This document shows, piece by piece, positions 26,955-36,957 of a DNA stretch of 64,000 bases. A program made the position numbers and the translations under genes. The notes under the pieces were generated by a model. That model saw only the letters and a list, made by a program, of their open reading frames with translations, was not told the DNA's origin and did not search any database. The number at the start of each line of letters is the position of its first letter. Position 1 is the first letter of the stretch. The stretch spans positions 1,426,001 to 1,490,000 of the forward strand of contig NZ_QPKF01000001.1 in the NCBI RefSeq assembly GCF_003339585.1, written 5' to 3'. Origin of the DNA: Exiguobacterium sp. RIT594 (GTDB taxonomy: Bacteria; Bacillota; Bacilli; Exiguobacteriales; Exiguobacteriaceae).

Positions 26955-27425
26955 ATGCCTTCTGGAAATGTACACGATACTGTCAATACCGTTGCTTTAA
27001 CCGGCTATGTTGCGTATTCGGTCGCAACTCAGCAGACGGATTGGCTTCCAACCGCTGTCGGCATCGCCGTCGGCACCCTTTGGCTTTCACCAGACCTCGA
27101 CTTGAAGTCCGAACCTTACTACCGGCACGGTCCTTTACGGGTCCTTTGGATGCCGTATGTCAAAATCATGCCCCACCGCTCCATCTGGTCGCATGGTTTG
27201 ATCATCGGCGATCTCATTCGTCTGATGTACAGCGCTGCTTTTCTGATTCCGCTTTTATTTTTGGCGCTGTATCTGAAAATCATTGAATCGAGTACGGTCG
27301 ATTCCTGGTTTGCGTCCATGCCCGCCTTCATCATCGGCGTCATGGTTGCCAGTACAATACATATTGTCCTTGATCACTCCAGCAGCTTCTTTCGAACAAA
27401 AAAGAAGCGAAAAAAGCGTCGTTAA
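26955..27425 (+). CDS. DUF2227 putative metal-binding membrane protein
   Basis: 156 residues. The start MPSGNVHDTVN matches DUF2227 proteins, which begin MPSG-x-x-H-D. Conserved His/Asp positions that may bind metal are His7/Asp8, SPDLDLKS, PHRSIWSHG and IHIVLDH. About four membrane segments; the last dozen residues are a basic KKKRKKRR tail. There is no ordinary SD: the ATG follows the lexA terminator. Function unknown. Confidence 0.85.
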   Translation: MPSGNVHDTVNTVALTGYVAYSVATQQTDWLPTAVGIAVGTLWLSPDLDLKSEPYYRHGPLRVLWMPYVKIMPHRSIWSHGLIIGDLIRLMYSAAFLIPLLFLALYLKIIESSTVDSWFASMPAFIIGVMVASTIHIVLDHSSSFFRTKKKRKKRR

Positions 27426-27467
27426 AAATCCTTCGTTCATTGTAAAAATGAACAAAGGATTTTTTAA
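27424..27467 (+). terminator. Terminator of the DUF2227 gene
   Basis: AAAATCCTT-GTTCATT ... AATGAAC-AAGGATTTTTT stem. Confidence 0.85.
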
Positions 27468-27534
27468 TATCCATTATTCATTTTTTTAAACATAAATTAA
27501 GGAAATTTTAATTCGAAGATTTGAATTAATTGTA

Positions 27535-27550
27535 TTGAAAACGTTCTCAA
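27535..27550 (+). promoter_or_regulatory. cre-like CcpA site upstream of glpF
   Basis: TTGAAAACGTTCTCAA fits the cre consensus with one mismatch, 62 bases before the glpF start. Carbon catabolite repression of glycerol use is expected. Confidence 0.7.
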
Positions 27551-27611
27551 TTAGATGTAGGTTTAAATGGAAAGGCCATTATTTGCTTTAATCCAAAGGG
27601 AGGGTTTTTGC

Positions 27612-28316
27612 ATGAGTAACTTTACAAGTGAGCTGATTGGAACAATGATTCTGATTTTGCTCGGGGACGGAGTCGTTGCAGGGGTTGTCTTGAGAAAGAC
27701 GAAATCTGAGAACGGCGGCTGGATTGTCATTACATTCGCTTGGGGTCTCGCCGTCATGACGGGAGCATACATTGCTGCCTCGAGTGGTGCGCATCTCAAT
27801 CCTGCATTGACATTGGCGCTTGCCATGAATTCCGATTTACCGTGGGCAGACGTACCTGTCTATATCGCCGGTCAATTAATCGGAGCATTCATCGGTGCAG
27901 TACTCGTTTGGCTTCATTATATGAAACACTTTGAAGCGACTGATGATCAAGCAGCAAAACTGGGTGTATTCGCAACAGGTCCGGCGATTCGCCATACACC
28001 GTCAAATCTGATTTCAGAGATCATCGGGACGTTTGTCCTGGTATTCGGAATCCTGTCATTTGGTCTGACAACATTTGGTGACGGACTGAAACCATTCATC
28101 GTCGGTCTTCTTGTCGTCGTCATCGGTCTCTCGCTCGGTGGTACAACAGGGTATGCCATCAACCCGGCCCGTGACCTTGGTCCGCGGATTGCACACGCTA
28201 TCTTACCGATTAAAGGAAAAGGTTCATCTGACTGGAGTTACTCGTGGATTCCAATCGTTGGTCCAATCATCGGTGGTGGAGTAGCCGTCTTGCTGTATCA
28301 ACTGCTGCAAAACTGA
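27612..28316 (+). CDS. glpF: Glycerol uptake facilitator (aquaglyceroporin)
   Basis: 234 residues, MIP family with six membrane segments and two pore half-helices carrying the NPA motifs in HLNPALT and [12 protein letters not shown]; the Asp after the second NPAR is the usual mark of glycerol channels. ATG at 27612 with AAAGGGAGGG upstream. First gene of glpF-glpK, 37 bases apart. A cre-like site lies upstream. Confidence 0.93.
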   Translation: MSNFTSELIGTMILILLGDGVVAGVVLRKTKSENGGWIVITFAWGLAVMTGAYIAASSGAHLNPALTLALAMNSDLPWADVPVYIAGQLIGAFIGAVLVWLHYMKHFEATDDQAAKLGVFATGPAIRHTPSNLISEIIGTFVLVFGILSFGLTTFGDGLKPFIVGLLVVVIGLSLGGTTGYAINPARDLGPRIAHAILPIKGKGSSDWSYSWIPIVGPIIGGGVAVLLYQLLQN

Positions 28317-28326
28317 TTTTGTTTGA

Positions 28327-29871
<1,545 letters not shown>

Positions 29872-29879
29872 TTTCTTTA

Positions 29880-29911
29880 CTGGTATTCCCTCGCGGAATA
29901 CCAGTTTTTTT
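29880..29911 (+). terminator. Terminator of glpFK
   Basis: CTGGTATTCC-CTCGC-GGAATACCAG plus seven T. Confidence 0.92.
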
Positions 29912-29920
29912 GTTTTCCCT

Positions 29921-29961
29921 AAAAAAAACAGGTTCGCTTCCTCTTCGGAAACGAACCTGTT
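29921..29961 (-). terminator. Terminator of dhaKLM
   Basis: ACAGGTTCG ... CGAACCTGT stem with an eight-T run on the minus strand. Confidence 0.9.
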
Positions 29962-29978
29962 AGATCGGACAACTTGTC

Positions 29979-30344
29979 TTACGAAAATTCTGCTTTGATG
30001 CCTGTTACGATATCATCCAGCGATTTTGATTGACCGCTTAAGACCGCTGCCAAAAAAGCGCCCTCTACCAGCGGTGCTTCGACGAACTGAACGTTCCGGT
30101 CCCCACTGTATAATTCTAAGGCCAGTTCCGCGTTCATCGTCGCCGATCCGATATCCGTCAAAATTAAGCCGTCATCGTTCAACTCATTCATCGTCTCTTC
30201 AATTCGGGACGCATCGGTCCCGATACTGCCGTCCGCCAGCCCTGCGGCAAGTAAAATCGGTGTATCCGGAGCCATTTCAGCCAATAGTTCCTTTAGTCCG
30301 GTCGCAAGCTTTTCACTATGGGAGACTAAAATCAAATTAATCAT
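29979..30344 (-). CDS. dhaM: Dihydroxyacetone kinase phosphotransfer subunit DhaM
   Basis: 121 residues, the single-domain EIIA-Man-like form used in Gram-positives. His9 in LILVSHSEKLA is phosphorylated by HPr; DhaM then rephosphorylates ADP held on DhaL. DIGSAT near residue 65 is conserved in the family. Its start overlaps the dhaL stop by four bases (ATGA), so translation is coupled. Confidence 0.93.
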   Translation of the reverse strand: MINLILVSHSEKLATGLKELLAEMAPDTPILLAAGLADGSIGTDASRIEETMNELNDDGLILTDIGSATMNAELALELYSGDRNVQFVEAPLVEGAFLAAVLSGQSKSLDDIVTGIKAEFS

Positions 30345-30940
30345 GACAAGACCTCCACAATCGAACGTAATAACAGTGAACTTGATAATGCGCCGGGATC
30401 CTGGACACCAACCGTTGCATCCCCAAAATAAGAAGCCCGTCCTTTTGTCGCCACACGCTCTTTTGTATCTGACAATGCTTGATCGAGTGTTGCGTTCAAA
30501 TCACTCTCTTGTTCCAGCGCTTCATAAAACGGTGTCCAAATATCGACCATCGTTTTTTGTCCAAACTCTGATTTCCCGCGCATTTTGATTCCATCCGTCG
30601 CTTCTTTGAAGGCTGCCGCGAGTTCCTGTCCTTCGACTTCTCTTTTCCCTTTAAACGCTCCGGCAAATTTAACGAATGCTGTCCCGTAAAGCGGACCCGA
30701 TGCACCACCGACAGTTTTAATCAAGGTCATTCCGACTTGTTTTGACAAGGCACCCAAATCTTCATACTCTTCTTGCGCCTCAAGTTCTTTTTGTACAGCC
30801 TGGAAACCGCGCGACATATTGATGCCGTGGTCGCCGTCACCGATTTCCCGGTCAAGATCCGTCAATTCATCTTTATGTTGTTCGAGCTCGGCAGCCGCTT
30901 TAAGCAATGCTTTGCGGAATTCTTCAGTCGATAACTTCAT
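30341..30940 (-). CDS. dhaL: Dihydroxyacetone kinase ADP-binding subunit DhaL
   Basis: 199 residues. It holds ADP/ATP in an all-helical barrel and passes phosphate to the sugar on DhaK. Mg-binding aspartates are in LDREIGDGDHGINMSRG; KTVGGASGPLYGTAF and GDATVGVQDPGA complete the nucleotide site. It lies 19 bases after dhaK. Confidence 0.95.
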   Translation of the reverse strand: MKLSTEEFRKALLKAAAELEQHKDELTDLDREIGDGDHGINMSRGFQAVQKELEAQEEYEDLGALSKQVGMTLIKTVGGASGPLYGTAFVKFAGAFKGKREVEGQELAAAFKEATDGIKMRGKSEFGQKTMVDIWTPFYEALEQESDLNATLDQALSDTKERVATKGRASYFGDATVGVQDPGALSSSLLLRSIVEVLS

Positions 30941-30959
30941 CTATCTCACCCTCTTTTAA

Positions 30960-31928
30960 TTAGAATCCGATTGCGTTCGTTTTGGCATCCAAGTAGCCGA
31001 CCAGTTCATCGTCAACCGGAAGCAGCGTAATTGAGAAACCGTGCATTTCGAGTGATGTCATATAGTTGCCAACGAACGGGCGAACGATCTCGTATCCTTT
31101 AGCCTGCAATTGTTCCGCGACATATTTATAGGTGATGTACAATTCCGATTCAGGCGTTCCGCCCATTCCGTTGACCATGACCGCTACTTTTTTATCGGTT
31201 ACTTCCGCTGTCAATCGATCGAGTAATTCCGTCACGATGGCTTCGACGGAGGCAATCGGTTTCCGCTCCAGCCCCTTTTCACCGTGAATCCCGATTCCGA
31301 TTTCCATTTCATCCTCGTGTAAATCAAAGCCGGGTTTACCGCTCTCCGGCATATAACAAGGTGACAATGCCATTCCGATTGACCGGACGCCGGCAATGAC
31401 TTTCTCAGCGACTGCTTTGACTTCAGCAAGTGATTTGCCTTCTGCTGCCGCAGCCCCTGCGATTTTATGGACAAAAATCGTTCCTGCGACGCCGCGACGG
31501 TCTTCTTCTTTTTTAATGGCGATATCATCCCGGACGATGACCGTCTCGACTTCGATGTCTTCGAGTTCGGCCAACTCTTTCGCCATATCAAAGTTCATGA
31601 CATCCCCGGAATAGTTTTTAACGACGAGCAGAACCCCTTTTCCCCCGTCTGCTGCTTTGATTCCTTCAAGCACCATGTCCGGTGTCGGAGAAGTAAAGAC
31701 TTCGCCACAGACAGCGGCTGCGAGCATACCGTCCCCAATAAATCCGGCATGGGCCGGCTCATGCCCGCTTCCCCCACCGGATACGAGGGCCACTTTTCCG
31801 TTTAACGGTTCTTTTCGTTTGATGACATTGACTCCGTCGACTTTTGCATAAAGATCGGGATGTGCTAAAACGAGACCATCGACCATATCCGAGACAAACC
31901 GATTCGCATCTTGCATTAATTTATCCAT
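30960..31928 (-). CDS. dhaK: Dihydroxyacetone kinase substrate-binding subunit DhaK
   Basis: 322 residues. VSGGGSGHEPAHAGFIG is near residue 50 and the histidine that bonds covalently to dihydroxyacetone is His215 in GIGIHGEKGLE. Start at ATG 31928 with AAGGGAG 8 bases upstream; the frame is open for 13 further codons without a site. The dhaKLM order complements glpFK next door: glycerol or dihydroxyacetone enters glycolysis as DHAP. Confidence 0.95.
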   Translation of the reverse strand: MDKLMQDANRFVSDMVDGLVLAHPDLYAKVDGVNVIKRKEPLNGKVALVSGGGSGHEPAHAGFIGDGMLAAAVCGEVFTSPTPDMVLEGIKAADGGKGVLLVVKNYSGDVMNFDMAKELAELEDIEVETVIVRDDIAIKKEEDRRGVAGTIFVHKIAGAAAAEGKSLAEVKAVAEKVIAGVRSIGMALSPCYMPESGKPGFDLHEDEMEIGIGIHGEKGLERKPIASVEAIVTELLDRLTAEVTDKKVAVMVNGMGGTPESELYITYKYVAEQLQAKGYEIVRPFVGNYMTSLEMHGFSITLLPVDDELVGYLDAKTNAIGF

Positions 31929-32094
31929 CTTGAACGCTCCCTTGTCTAACGAATTTTGCCGTACCACTTACTCTTTACCACAAATCGAGACGACTTATGT
32001 CAAGGAAACATATGAAAATATTGACCAGTTCATTTCCAATCCGTTTTGATGATGCTATGCTGATAACACATCATCACGAGAGGAGTCCCCTTCT

Positions 32095-32790
32095 ATGAAC
32101 GCTTCGTTTCAAGCAGGTATCAAAGCCTGTCTGCCGACCGTCCTCGGTTATCTCGGCATCGGATTTTCTGCCGGCATCGTCGGACGCGCCGCCGGACTCA
32201 GTCCGCTTGAAATCGGTCTGATGTCTCTTCTGATTTACGCCGGAGCGGCCCAGTTCATCATCACCAGTCTGTTGCTGTTAAACAGTCCGTTCTCTGCCAT
32301 CATCTTGACGACATTCATCGTCAACTCCCGTCATTTACTGATGAGTATGACGCTCGCACCGCGTGTTAAAAGCCGGCATCATTTAGACCGGTTTGGAATC
32401 GGCGCTCTCTTAACGGATGAGTCATTTGCCGTCGCCATGAATACTTCCTTAAAACGGCCGCTTGATGCACCATTCATGCATGGATTGAACATAACCGCTT
32501 ATCTGAGCTGGATTGCCTCGACCGTCCTTGGAGCACTCGTTGGCAGTTGGTTCCCGGATCCGGAACGATTCGGACTGGATTTTGCGTTAACGGCGATGTT
32601 CATCGGGTTATTGTACCTGCAGTTTGAAAGTGAGCGGTCCCGCATCGCTCTAAATGGTCTGTTGCTCGTCCTTGTTTTCCTGTTGTTGTACATATCAATG
32701 CGCTATCTGTCACCGGAACTCGCCGTTTTATTCGCGACGATGATAGCTGCCAGTATAGGAGTTGTAATCTCACGATGGAAATCCGCTTAG
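32095..32790 (+). CDS. azlC: Branched-chain amino acid exporter, large subunit AzlC
   Basis: 231 residues with about five to seven membrane segments. AzlC signatures: GYLGIGFSAGIVGRAAGLSP, IYAGAAQFI near residue 48-60, FIVNSRHLLMSM and LLTDESFAV. With AzlD it forms a branched-chain amino acid exporter. GAGAGGAG precedes the ATG by about 10 bases. It overlaps azlD by 16 bases. Confidence 0.93.
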   Translation: MNASFQAGIKACLPTVLGYLGIGFSAGIVGRAAGLSPLEIGLMSLLIYAGAAQFIITSLLLLNSPFSAIILTTFIVNSRHLLMSMTLAPRVKSRHHLDRFGIGALLTDESFAVAMNTSLKRPLDAPFMHGLNITAYLSWIASTVLGALVGSWFPDPERFGLDFALTAMFIGLLYLQFESERSRIALNGLLLVLVFLLLYISMRYLSPELAVLFATMIAASIGVVISRWKSA

Positions 32791-33101
32791 AACTATTCGT
32801 CCTTTTTGCTGCCTGCGGTCTCGTAACGTTGATTCCGCGGATATTGCCGTTTTTGTTGATGCATGGTCTGACGTTACCCCGCCTGCTGACCGATTGGTTG
32901 TCGTTTATCCCGGTTTGTTTGTTAAGTGCGTTATTCTTTCAAAATTTATTAGTGGCACAAAGCGGAGGTTATCCAACGTTGTCGCTTCTCCACCTCACAG
33001 CATCCGTTCCGACCGTCCTCGTCGCTGTCACCAGTAAAAGTCTTTCCTTTACCGTCATCACCGGTGTCCTGTCGATGGCGTTGCTCCGTATATTCCTGTA
33101 A
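32775..33101 (+). CDS. azlD: Branched-chain amino acid exporter, small subunit AzlD
   Basis: 108 residues with four membrane segments. TLIPRILPFLLM and FIPVCLLSALFFQNLL are typical of AzlD. Its start lies inside the end of azlC, so the two are translationally coupled. No AsnC/Lrp-type regulator is adjacent. Confidence 0.92.
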   Translation: MEIRLELFVLFAACGLVTLIPRILPFLLMHGLTLPRLLTDWLSFIPVCLLSALFFQNLLVAQSGGYPTLSLLHLTASVPTVLVAVTSKSLSFTVITGVLSMALLRIFL

Positions 33102-33106
33102 TGCTC

Positions 33107-33153
33107 AAAAAAACGAGGGGGAACGGATCGTATGTCCGTTCTTCCTCGTCTTT
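33107..33153. terminator. Bidirectional terminator
   Basis: AAACGAGG-GGAACGGA ... TCCGTTC-CCTCGT-TTTG between azlD and the converging yjdJ-like gene. Confidence 0.85.
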
Positions 33154-33173
33154 GTCTAGTTATCCTCGCTTCG

Positions 33174-33443
33174 TTAAGCCGATACATCTGCATAGTCCGG
33201 CGTCTGCTCGAACTCCCGTTTCGCGAACGGACAAAGCGGCAACAGCTTGACGTTTTCTTCGCGTGCCCACTCGACAATGGCATTGACCAGTTGTTCGCCG
33301 ATTTGTTGATTCCGGTGATTCGGGTCGACATACGTATGATCAATGATCCACTTGCCGCCTTTCGTATCACTGTATGTGATTTCCCCGACAACTTGCCCCT
33401 CTTGATAGGCTTCAATCTTTTGATCTGCTCGTTTAAATTCCAT
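33174..33443 (-). CDS. YjdJ-like small GNAT acetyltransferase
   Basis: 89 residues, the short GNAT form (Acetyltransf_CG type). The core is IDHTYVDPNHRNQQIGEQLVNAIVEWAR with the CoA loop N-H-R-N-Q-Q-I-G, then VKLLPLCPFAKREF, which carries the conserved Cys-Pro. It overlaps the upstream ferredoxin-like gene by one base (TGATG). E. coli has the same pair, yjdI-yjdJ. Function unknown. Confidence 0.85.
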   Translation of the reverse strand: MEFKRADQKIEAYQEGQVVGEITYSDTKGGKWIIDHTYVDPNHRNQQIGEQLVNAIVEWAREENVKLLPLCPFAKREFEQTPDYADVSA

Positions 33444-33655
33444 CAGGCTTCCCTCCGTTCATACGATAAAGCGCCGCTCGGACAGCCATCGATGACCCGC
33501 ATGACATCTTCGACCGGGGCCCCGTCCGCTTCAATCCATGGACGTTTTTTGACATCAAAGACGGTCGGTAGACTCTTCACACAATGACCGGAATGAATAC
33601 AGACTTCGGCATCAAAATAAACGGTGATGCCTTTTCCTTCATACGCCTTTTTCAT
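33443..33655 (-). CDS. YjdI-like divergent 4Fe-4S ferredoxin domain protein
   Basis: 70 residues, Fer4_19-type domain. Cysteines 19, 25 and 58 (EVCIHSGHCVKSLP ... VIDGCPSGALSY) are the expected ligands; His21 is nearby. Such proteins bind one Fe-S cluster. It precedes and overlaps the YjdJ-like acetyltransferase, suggesting a joint role. Confidence 0.85.
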   Translation of the reverse strand: MKKAYEGKGITVYFDAEVCIHSGHCVKSLPTVFDVKKRPWIEADGAPVEDVMRVIDGCPSGALSYERREA

Positions 33656-33708
33656 TTAAAACGCCTCCTTGGTACAGAATTCGCTGTTACTGCCCCGAAT
33701 TCCTCTAC

Positions 33709-33740
33709 AAAAAAACGCCCGAACCATGTCCGGACGTTTC
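33709..33740 (-). terminator. Terminator of glnRA
   Basis: AAACGTCCGGAC ... CGGGCGTTT stem with a T-run on the minus strand. Confidence 0.8.
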
Positions 33741-33746
33741 AAGAGA

Positions 33747-35093
33747 TTAGAACAAGACCATGTACTGATCGCGTTCCCATTCCGTGACTTGCGTCCGGAA
33801 CATATCCCATTCGATTTCTTTCAGTTCAACGAAGTGCTCTGCGATGTGCTCGCCAAGTGCGTGCATGACGACGTCATCCGCTTTCAAGACTTCGAGTGCG
33901 TGACTGAGTGTTGACGGAAGATCGTCAATGCCGTTTGCCACACGTTCCGGTTTGTCCATCACGTAGATGTTACGGTCGATCGGAGCCGGTGCTTTCAAGT
34001 TGTTTTTGATTCCGTCAAGACCTGAAGCGAGCAATGTCGCAAGTGCCAAGTACGGGTTTGCTGCCGGGTCGACTGAACGGACTTCGATTCGTGTCGAGAG
34101 ACCGCGGGCTGCCGGTACACGGACAAGCGGTGAACGGTTACGCGCTGACCATGCGACGTAGCAAGGTGCTTCATAACCAGGTACAAGACGTTTGTACGAG
34201 TTAACTGTCGGGTTACAGACAGCTGTGAAGGCACGGGCGTGCTTCAAGATACCTGCTGTGAAGGCACGGGCGTCATCCGACAATTGCATGTTGCTGTTCG
34301 CTTCGTCGAAGAAGACGTTTTCGTTGCCTTTAAAGAGCGACATGTTGGCGTGCATTCCTGAACCGTTGACACCGTAAAGCGGTTTTGGCATGAATGTCGC
34401 GTGTAAGTTATGTTTCGCTGCAATCGTCTTGACAACGAGTTTGAACGTTTGGATGTTATCCGCCGTTGTGATCGCGTCCGCGTATTTGAAGTCGATTTCG
34501 TGTTGTCCCGGTGCGACTTCATGGTGAGATGCTTCGATTTCAAAGCCCATGTTTTCAAGCTCGATGACGATTTCCTTACGGCAGTTTTCACCGAGATCGA
34601 CCGGTGCTAAGTCGAAGTAACCGCCTTGGTCATTCAGTTCAAGTGTCGGACGACCGTTCGCATCCTTCTTGAACAAGAAGAATTCCGGTTCCGGACCGAC
34701 GTTGAATGAAGTGAAGCCAAGCTCTTCCATTTCTTTAAGTACCCGTTTGAGTTGACCACGCGGATCTCCAGCAAATGGTGTGCCATCCGGATTGTAGATG
34801 TCACAGATGAGACGTGCGACTTTACCCGTTCCGTCTTCTGTCCATGGGAAGACCACCCATGTGTTGAGGTCTGGGAAGAGATACATATCTGATTCTTCAA
34901 TGCGGACGAATCCTTCGATTGACGAACCATCGAACATCATTTTGTTATCAAGTGCTTTTTCCAATTGGCTCACTGGAATTTCAACGTTCTTGATCGTACC
35001 GAGGATATCTGTGAACTGTAAACGAATAAAACGTACATCCTCAGCTTTAGCGATTTTCATAATGTCTTCTCGTGTAATGTTGCGACGTGTCAT
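33747..35093 (-). CDS. glnA: Glutamine synthetase type I-alpha
   Basis: 448 residues, the shorter GSI-alpha form without adenylylation. It makes glutamine from glutamate, ammonia and ATP. Motifs: [17 protein letters not shown] with Arg64 (the feedback-control arginine of Bacillus enzymes), [34 protein letters not shown] and the Glu flap near [26 protein letters not shown]. It follows glnR by 45 bases and is presumably repressed by GlnR with feedback-inhibited GS as co-signal. Confidence 0.97.
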   Translation of the reverse strand: MTRRNITREDIMKIAKAEDVRFIRLQFTDILGTIKNVEIPVSQLEKALDNKMMFDGSSIEGFVRIEESDMYLFPDLNTWVVFPWTEDGTGKVARLICDIYNPDGTPFAGDPRGQLKRVLKEMEELGFTSFNVGPEPEFFLFKKDANGRPTLELNDQGGYFDLAPVDLGENCRKEIVIELENMGFEIEASHHEVAPGQHEIDFKYADAITTADNIQTFKLVVKTIAAKHNLHATFMPKPLYGVNGSGMHANMSLFKGNENVFFDEANSNMQLSDDARAFTAGILKHARAFTAVCNPTVNSYKRLVPGYEAPCYVAWSARNRSPLVRVPAARGLSTRIEVRSVDPAANPYLALATLLASGLDGIKNNLKAPAPIDRNIYVMDKPERVANGIDDLPSTLSHALEVLKADDVVMHALGEHIAEHFVELKEIEWDMFRTQVTEWERDQYMVLF

Positions 35094-35138
35094 GTGACAA
35101 ATCCCCTCTCCGACTCTTTTTTATATGGTAACAGGTGC

Positions 35139-35537
35139 TTACTTGAAAAATCGTCCGAGCTCACCTTGGATGAGTGACGTTTTCCCATGTCGCCCTGCTT
35201 CCTGCAATTCATTTTTCAGGAGTTTATACAATTCGCCATCTGATAATTCCGGACGGGCCGTAACGACCTTCTCCGCAACTCGTTCGCGCTTGACAAGATC
35301 ATTGTCAAAAATCATTTTGATCCCTGCGATATTCAGTCCCTGGTCCAGATATTCCTTGATCGATAACAAGCGATCGACATCGTTGAACGAATAGAGGCGA
35401 CGTTTCGTCTCTGTCCGCTCCGGCTTGATCAATCCTTGTTCTTCGTAATATCGGATTTGTCGGGCAGATAACGCGGTCAACTCTTGAACGACTCCGATGG
35501 GGAATAGTGGCTTGGACTGTCGTGATAAGTCTGCCAT
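35139..35537 (-). CDS. glnR: MerR-family nitrogen regulator GlnR
   Basis: 132 residues. N-terminal MerR helix-turn-helix (FPIGVVQELTALSARQIRYYEEQGLIKPERTETKRRLY), short coiled coil, and the C-terminal tail SLIQGELGRFF that interacts with feedback-inhibited glutamine synthetase. GGAGG lies close before the ATG. A perfect GlnR box is upstream, so the operon is autoregulated. Confidence 0.96.
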   Translation of the reverse strand: MADLSRQSKPLFPIGVVQELTALSARQIRYYEEQGLIKPERTETKRRLYSFNDVDRLLSIKEYLDQGLNIAGIKMIFDNDLVKRERVAEKVVTARPELSDGELYKLLKNELQEAGRHGKTSLIQGELGRFFK

Positions 35538-35565
35538 TTCGTTCCTCCTTTTTCCTTACCTCATG

Positions 35566-35595
35566 AGAATAAACCTCTGTGAGGCAAGTTGTCAA
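35566..35595 (-). promoter_or_regulatory. glnRA promoter
   Basis: On the minus strand TTGACA, 18-base spacer, TATTCT. Confidence 0.7.
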
Positions 35596-35599
35596 GAGA

Positions 35600-35616
35600 T
35601 GTAAGGAAAGTTAACA
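35600..35616 (-). promoter_or_regulatory. GlnR box
   Basis: Minus strand TGTTAACTTTCCTTACA fits TGTNA-N7-TNACA exactly, 4 bases upstream of the -35 element. Confidence 0.8.
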
Positions 35617-35677
35617 TGACTTTCTTACAAGTCAGACGTCCTGCGTAACAGAGGTCTTTTCACATCAAGCTATTTTT

Positions 35678-36955
35678 TTAAACCTGTTGCGGTTGAATCA
35701 ATTGTTGTTCCATTAATTGATTGACGGCCGAGACAATCGCGATTTTGACGTGACTGTAAGTCAGTCCGCCCTGGACATAGGCTGTGTATGGTGCCCGGAT
35801 CGGACCATCTGCTGATAACTCGATCGACGATCCTTGAATGAACGTTCCGGCAGCCATGATGACATCATCGGCGTATCCCGGCATATAGTCCGGAATCGGC
35901 AAGGCTTGCGCATTGACGGGAGACGCCGCTTGGATTGCCTGACAAAAAGCAATCATCGGTTCCGGGGCATGGAAAGAGACCGATTGAATCAAGTCCGTCC
36001 GTTCCGCCGCATAATGCGGTGCTGTATCGAATCCGAACTGCTCCATCATGCTTGAAGTAAACATCGCCCCCATCAGCGCCTGACTGACCGTATGCGGAGC
36101 CATGAAGAACCCTTGATACATGTCCTGAAGCGAATAAAGCGACGGACCGGCTTCAGCCCCGATTCCAGGTGTTGTCATCCGGAACGATGCCCGTTCAATC
36201 AAATCGCGGCGTCCGACGAGGTAACCGCCTGTCTTCGCAAGACCGCCACCCGGATTCTTGATCAGTGAGCCGGCCATCAAATCCGCTCCGACATGGGTCG
36301 GTTCGATCGTTTCAACGAATTCGCCGTAACAGTTGTCGACGAAGACGATGATGTGCGGATGTTGCGCCTTGATGGCTTCAATCGCTTGACCGATTTCTGC
36401 GACCGGCAAGCTCCGACGGGTCGCATACCCTTTTGAACGCTGGATGCCGACGACTTTTGTCTTGTCCGTGATCCGGGCGAGGACAGCATCCAGATCAATC
36501 GTCTCTGCCTGTTTCATCTCGACGACGTCATACGTGACACCCAGTTCTTTTAACGAGCCGCGGCCGTCACCGCGGATACCGACGATTTCTTCCAACGTAT
36601 CGTACGGCTTACCGGTGATGTACAGCAGTTCGTCTCCCGGTAACAGCAAACCGAACAACGCGATGCCAATCGCGTGGGTCCCGCTGATGATTTGCGCCCG
36701 GCAGAGTCCGGCTTCCGCGCCGAAGACCGCTGCGTAAATCCGTTCGAGATTATCGCGCCCCTCATCGTTGTAGCCGTAACCTGTCGACGGCATGAAGTGA
36801 AAGTCACTCACTTTATGCTCCCGGAAGGCATTCAGGACACGGAACTGATTCTGTTCCGCGACTTGTTGTGCCTTGCGAATACCAGGTGCGATTTTTTCTT
36901 CCGCCCGCTCGACGAACGGACGGATTGTTTCATAATGCGTTAACTCTGTAAACAT
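35678..36955 (-). CDS. YnbB-like PLP-dependent enzyme (methionine gamma-lyase family / aluminium resistance type)
   Basis: 425 residues, fold-type I PLP enzyme. The PLP lysine is in GSLIKNPGGGLAKTGGY; GTHAIGIALFGLLLPGDELLYITG and VFVDNCYGEF are other cofactor-site stretches. YnbB homologues are labelled aluminium resistance or methionine gamma-lyase-like; the true reaction is not established. It starts 2 bases after the hflX stop with GAGGTG inside the end of hflX, so the two are coupled. Confidence 0.88.
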   Translation of the reverse strand: MFTELTHYETIRPFVERAEEKIAPGIRKAQQVAEQNQFRVLNAFREHKVSDFHFMPSTGYGYNDEGRDNLERIYAAVFGAEAGLCRAQIISGTHAIGIALFGLLLPGDELLYITGKPYDTLEEIVGIRGDGRGSLKELGVTYDVVEMKQAETIDLDAVLARITDKTKVVGIQRSKGYATRRSLPVAEIGQAIEAIKAQHPHIIVFVDNCYGEFVETIEPTHVGADLMAGSLIKNPGGGLAKTGGYLVGRRDLIERASFRMTTPGIGAEAGPSLYSLQDMYQGFFMAPHTVSQALMGAMFTSSMMEQFGFDTAPHYAAERTDLIQSVSFHAPEPMIAFCQAIQAASPVNAQALPIPDYMPGYADDVIMAAGTFIQGSSIELSADGPIRAPYTAYVQGGLTYSHVKIAIVSAVNQLMEQQLIQPQQV

Positions 36956-36957
36956 GC

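Noticed and set aside
31929-32094. cre site or strong promoter before dhaK
   Set aside because: A minus-strand TTGACA exists near 31999-32004 but the matching -10 is poor, and no cre-like dyad is present.
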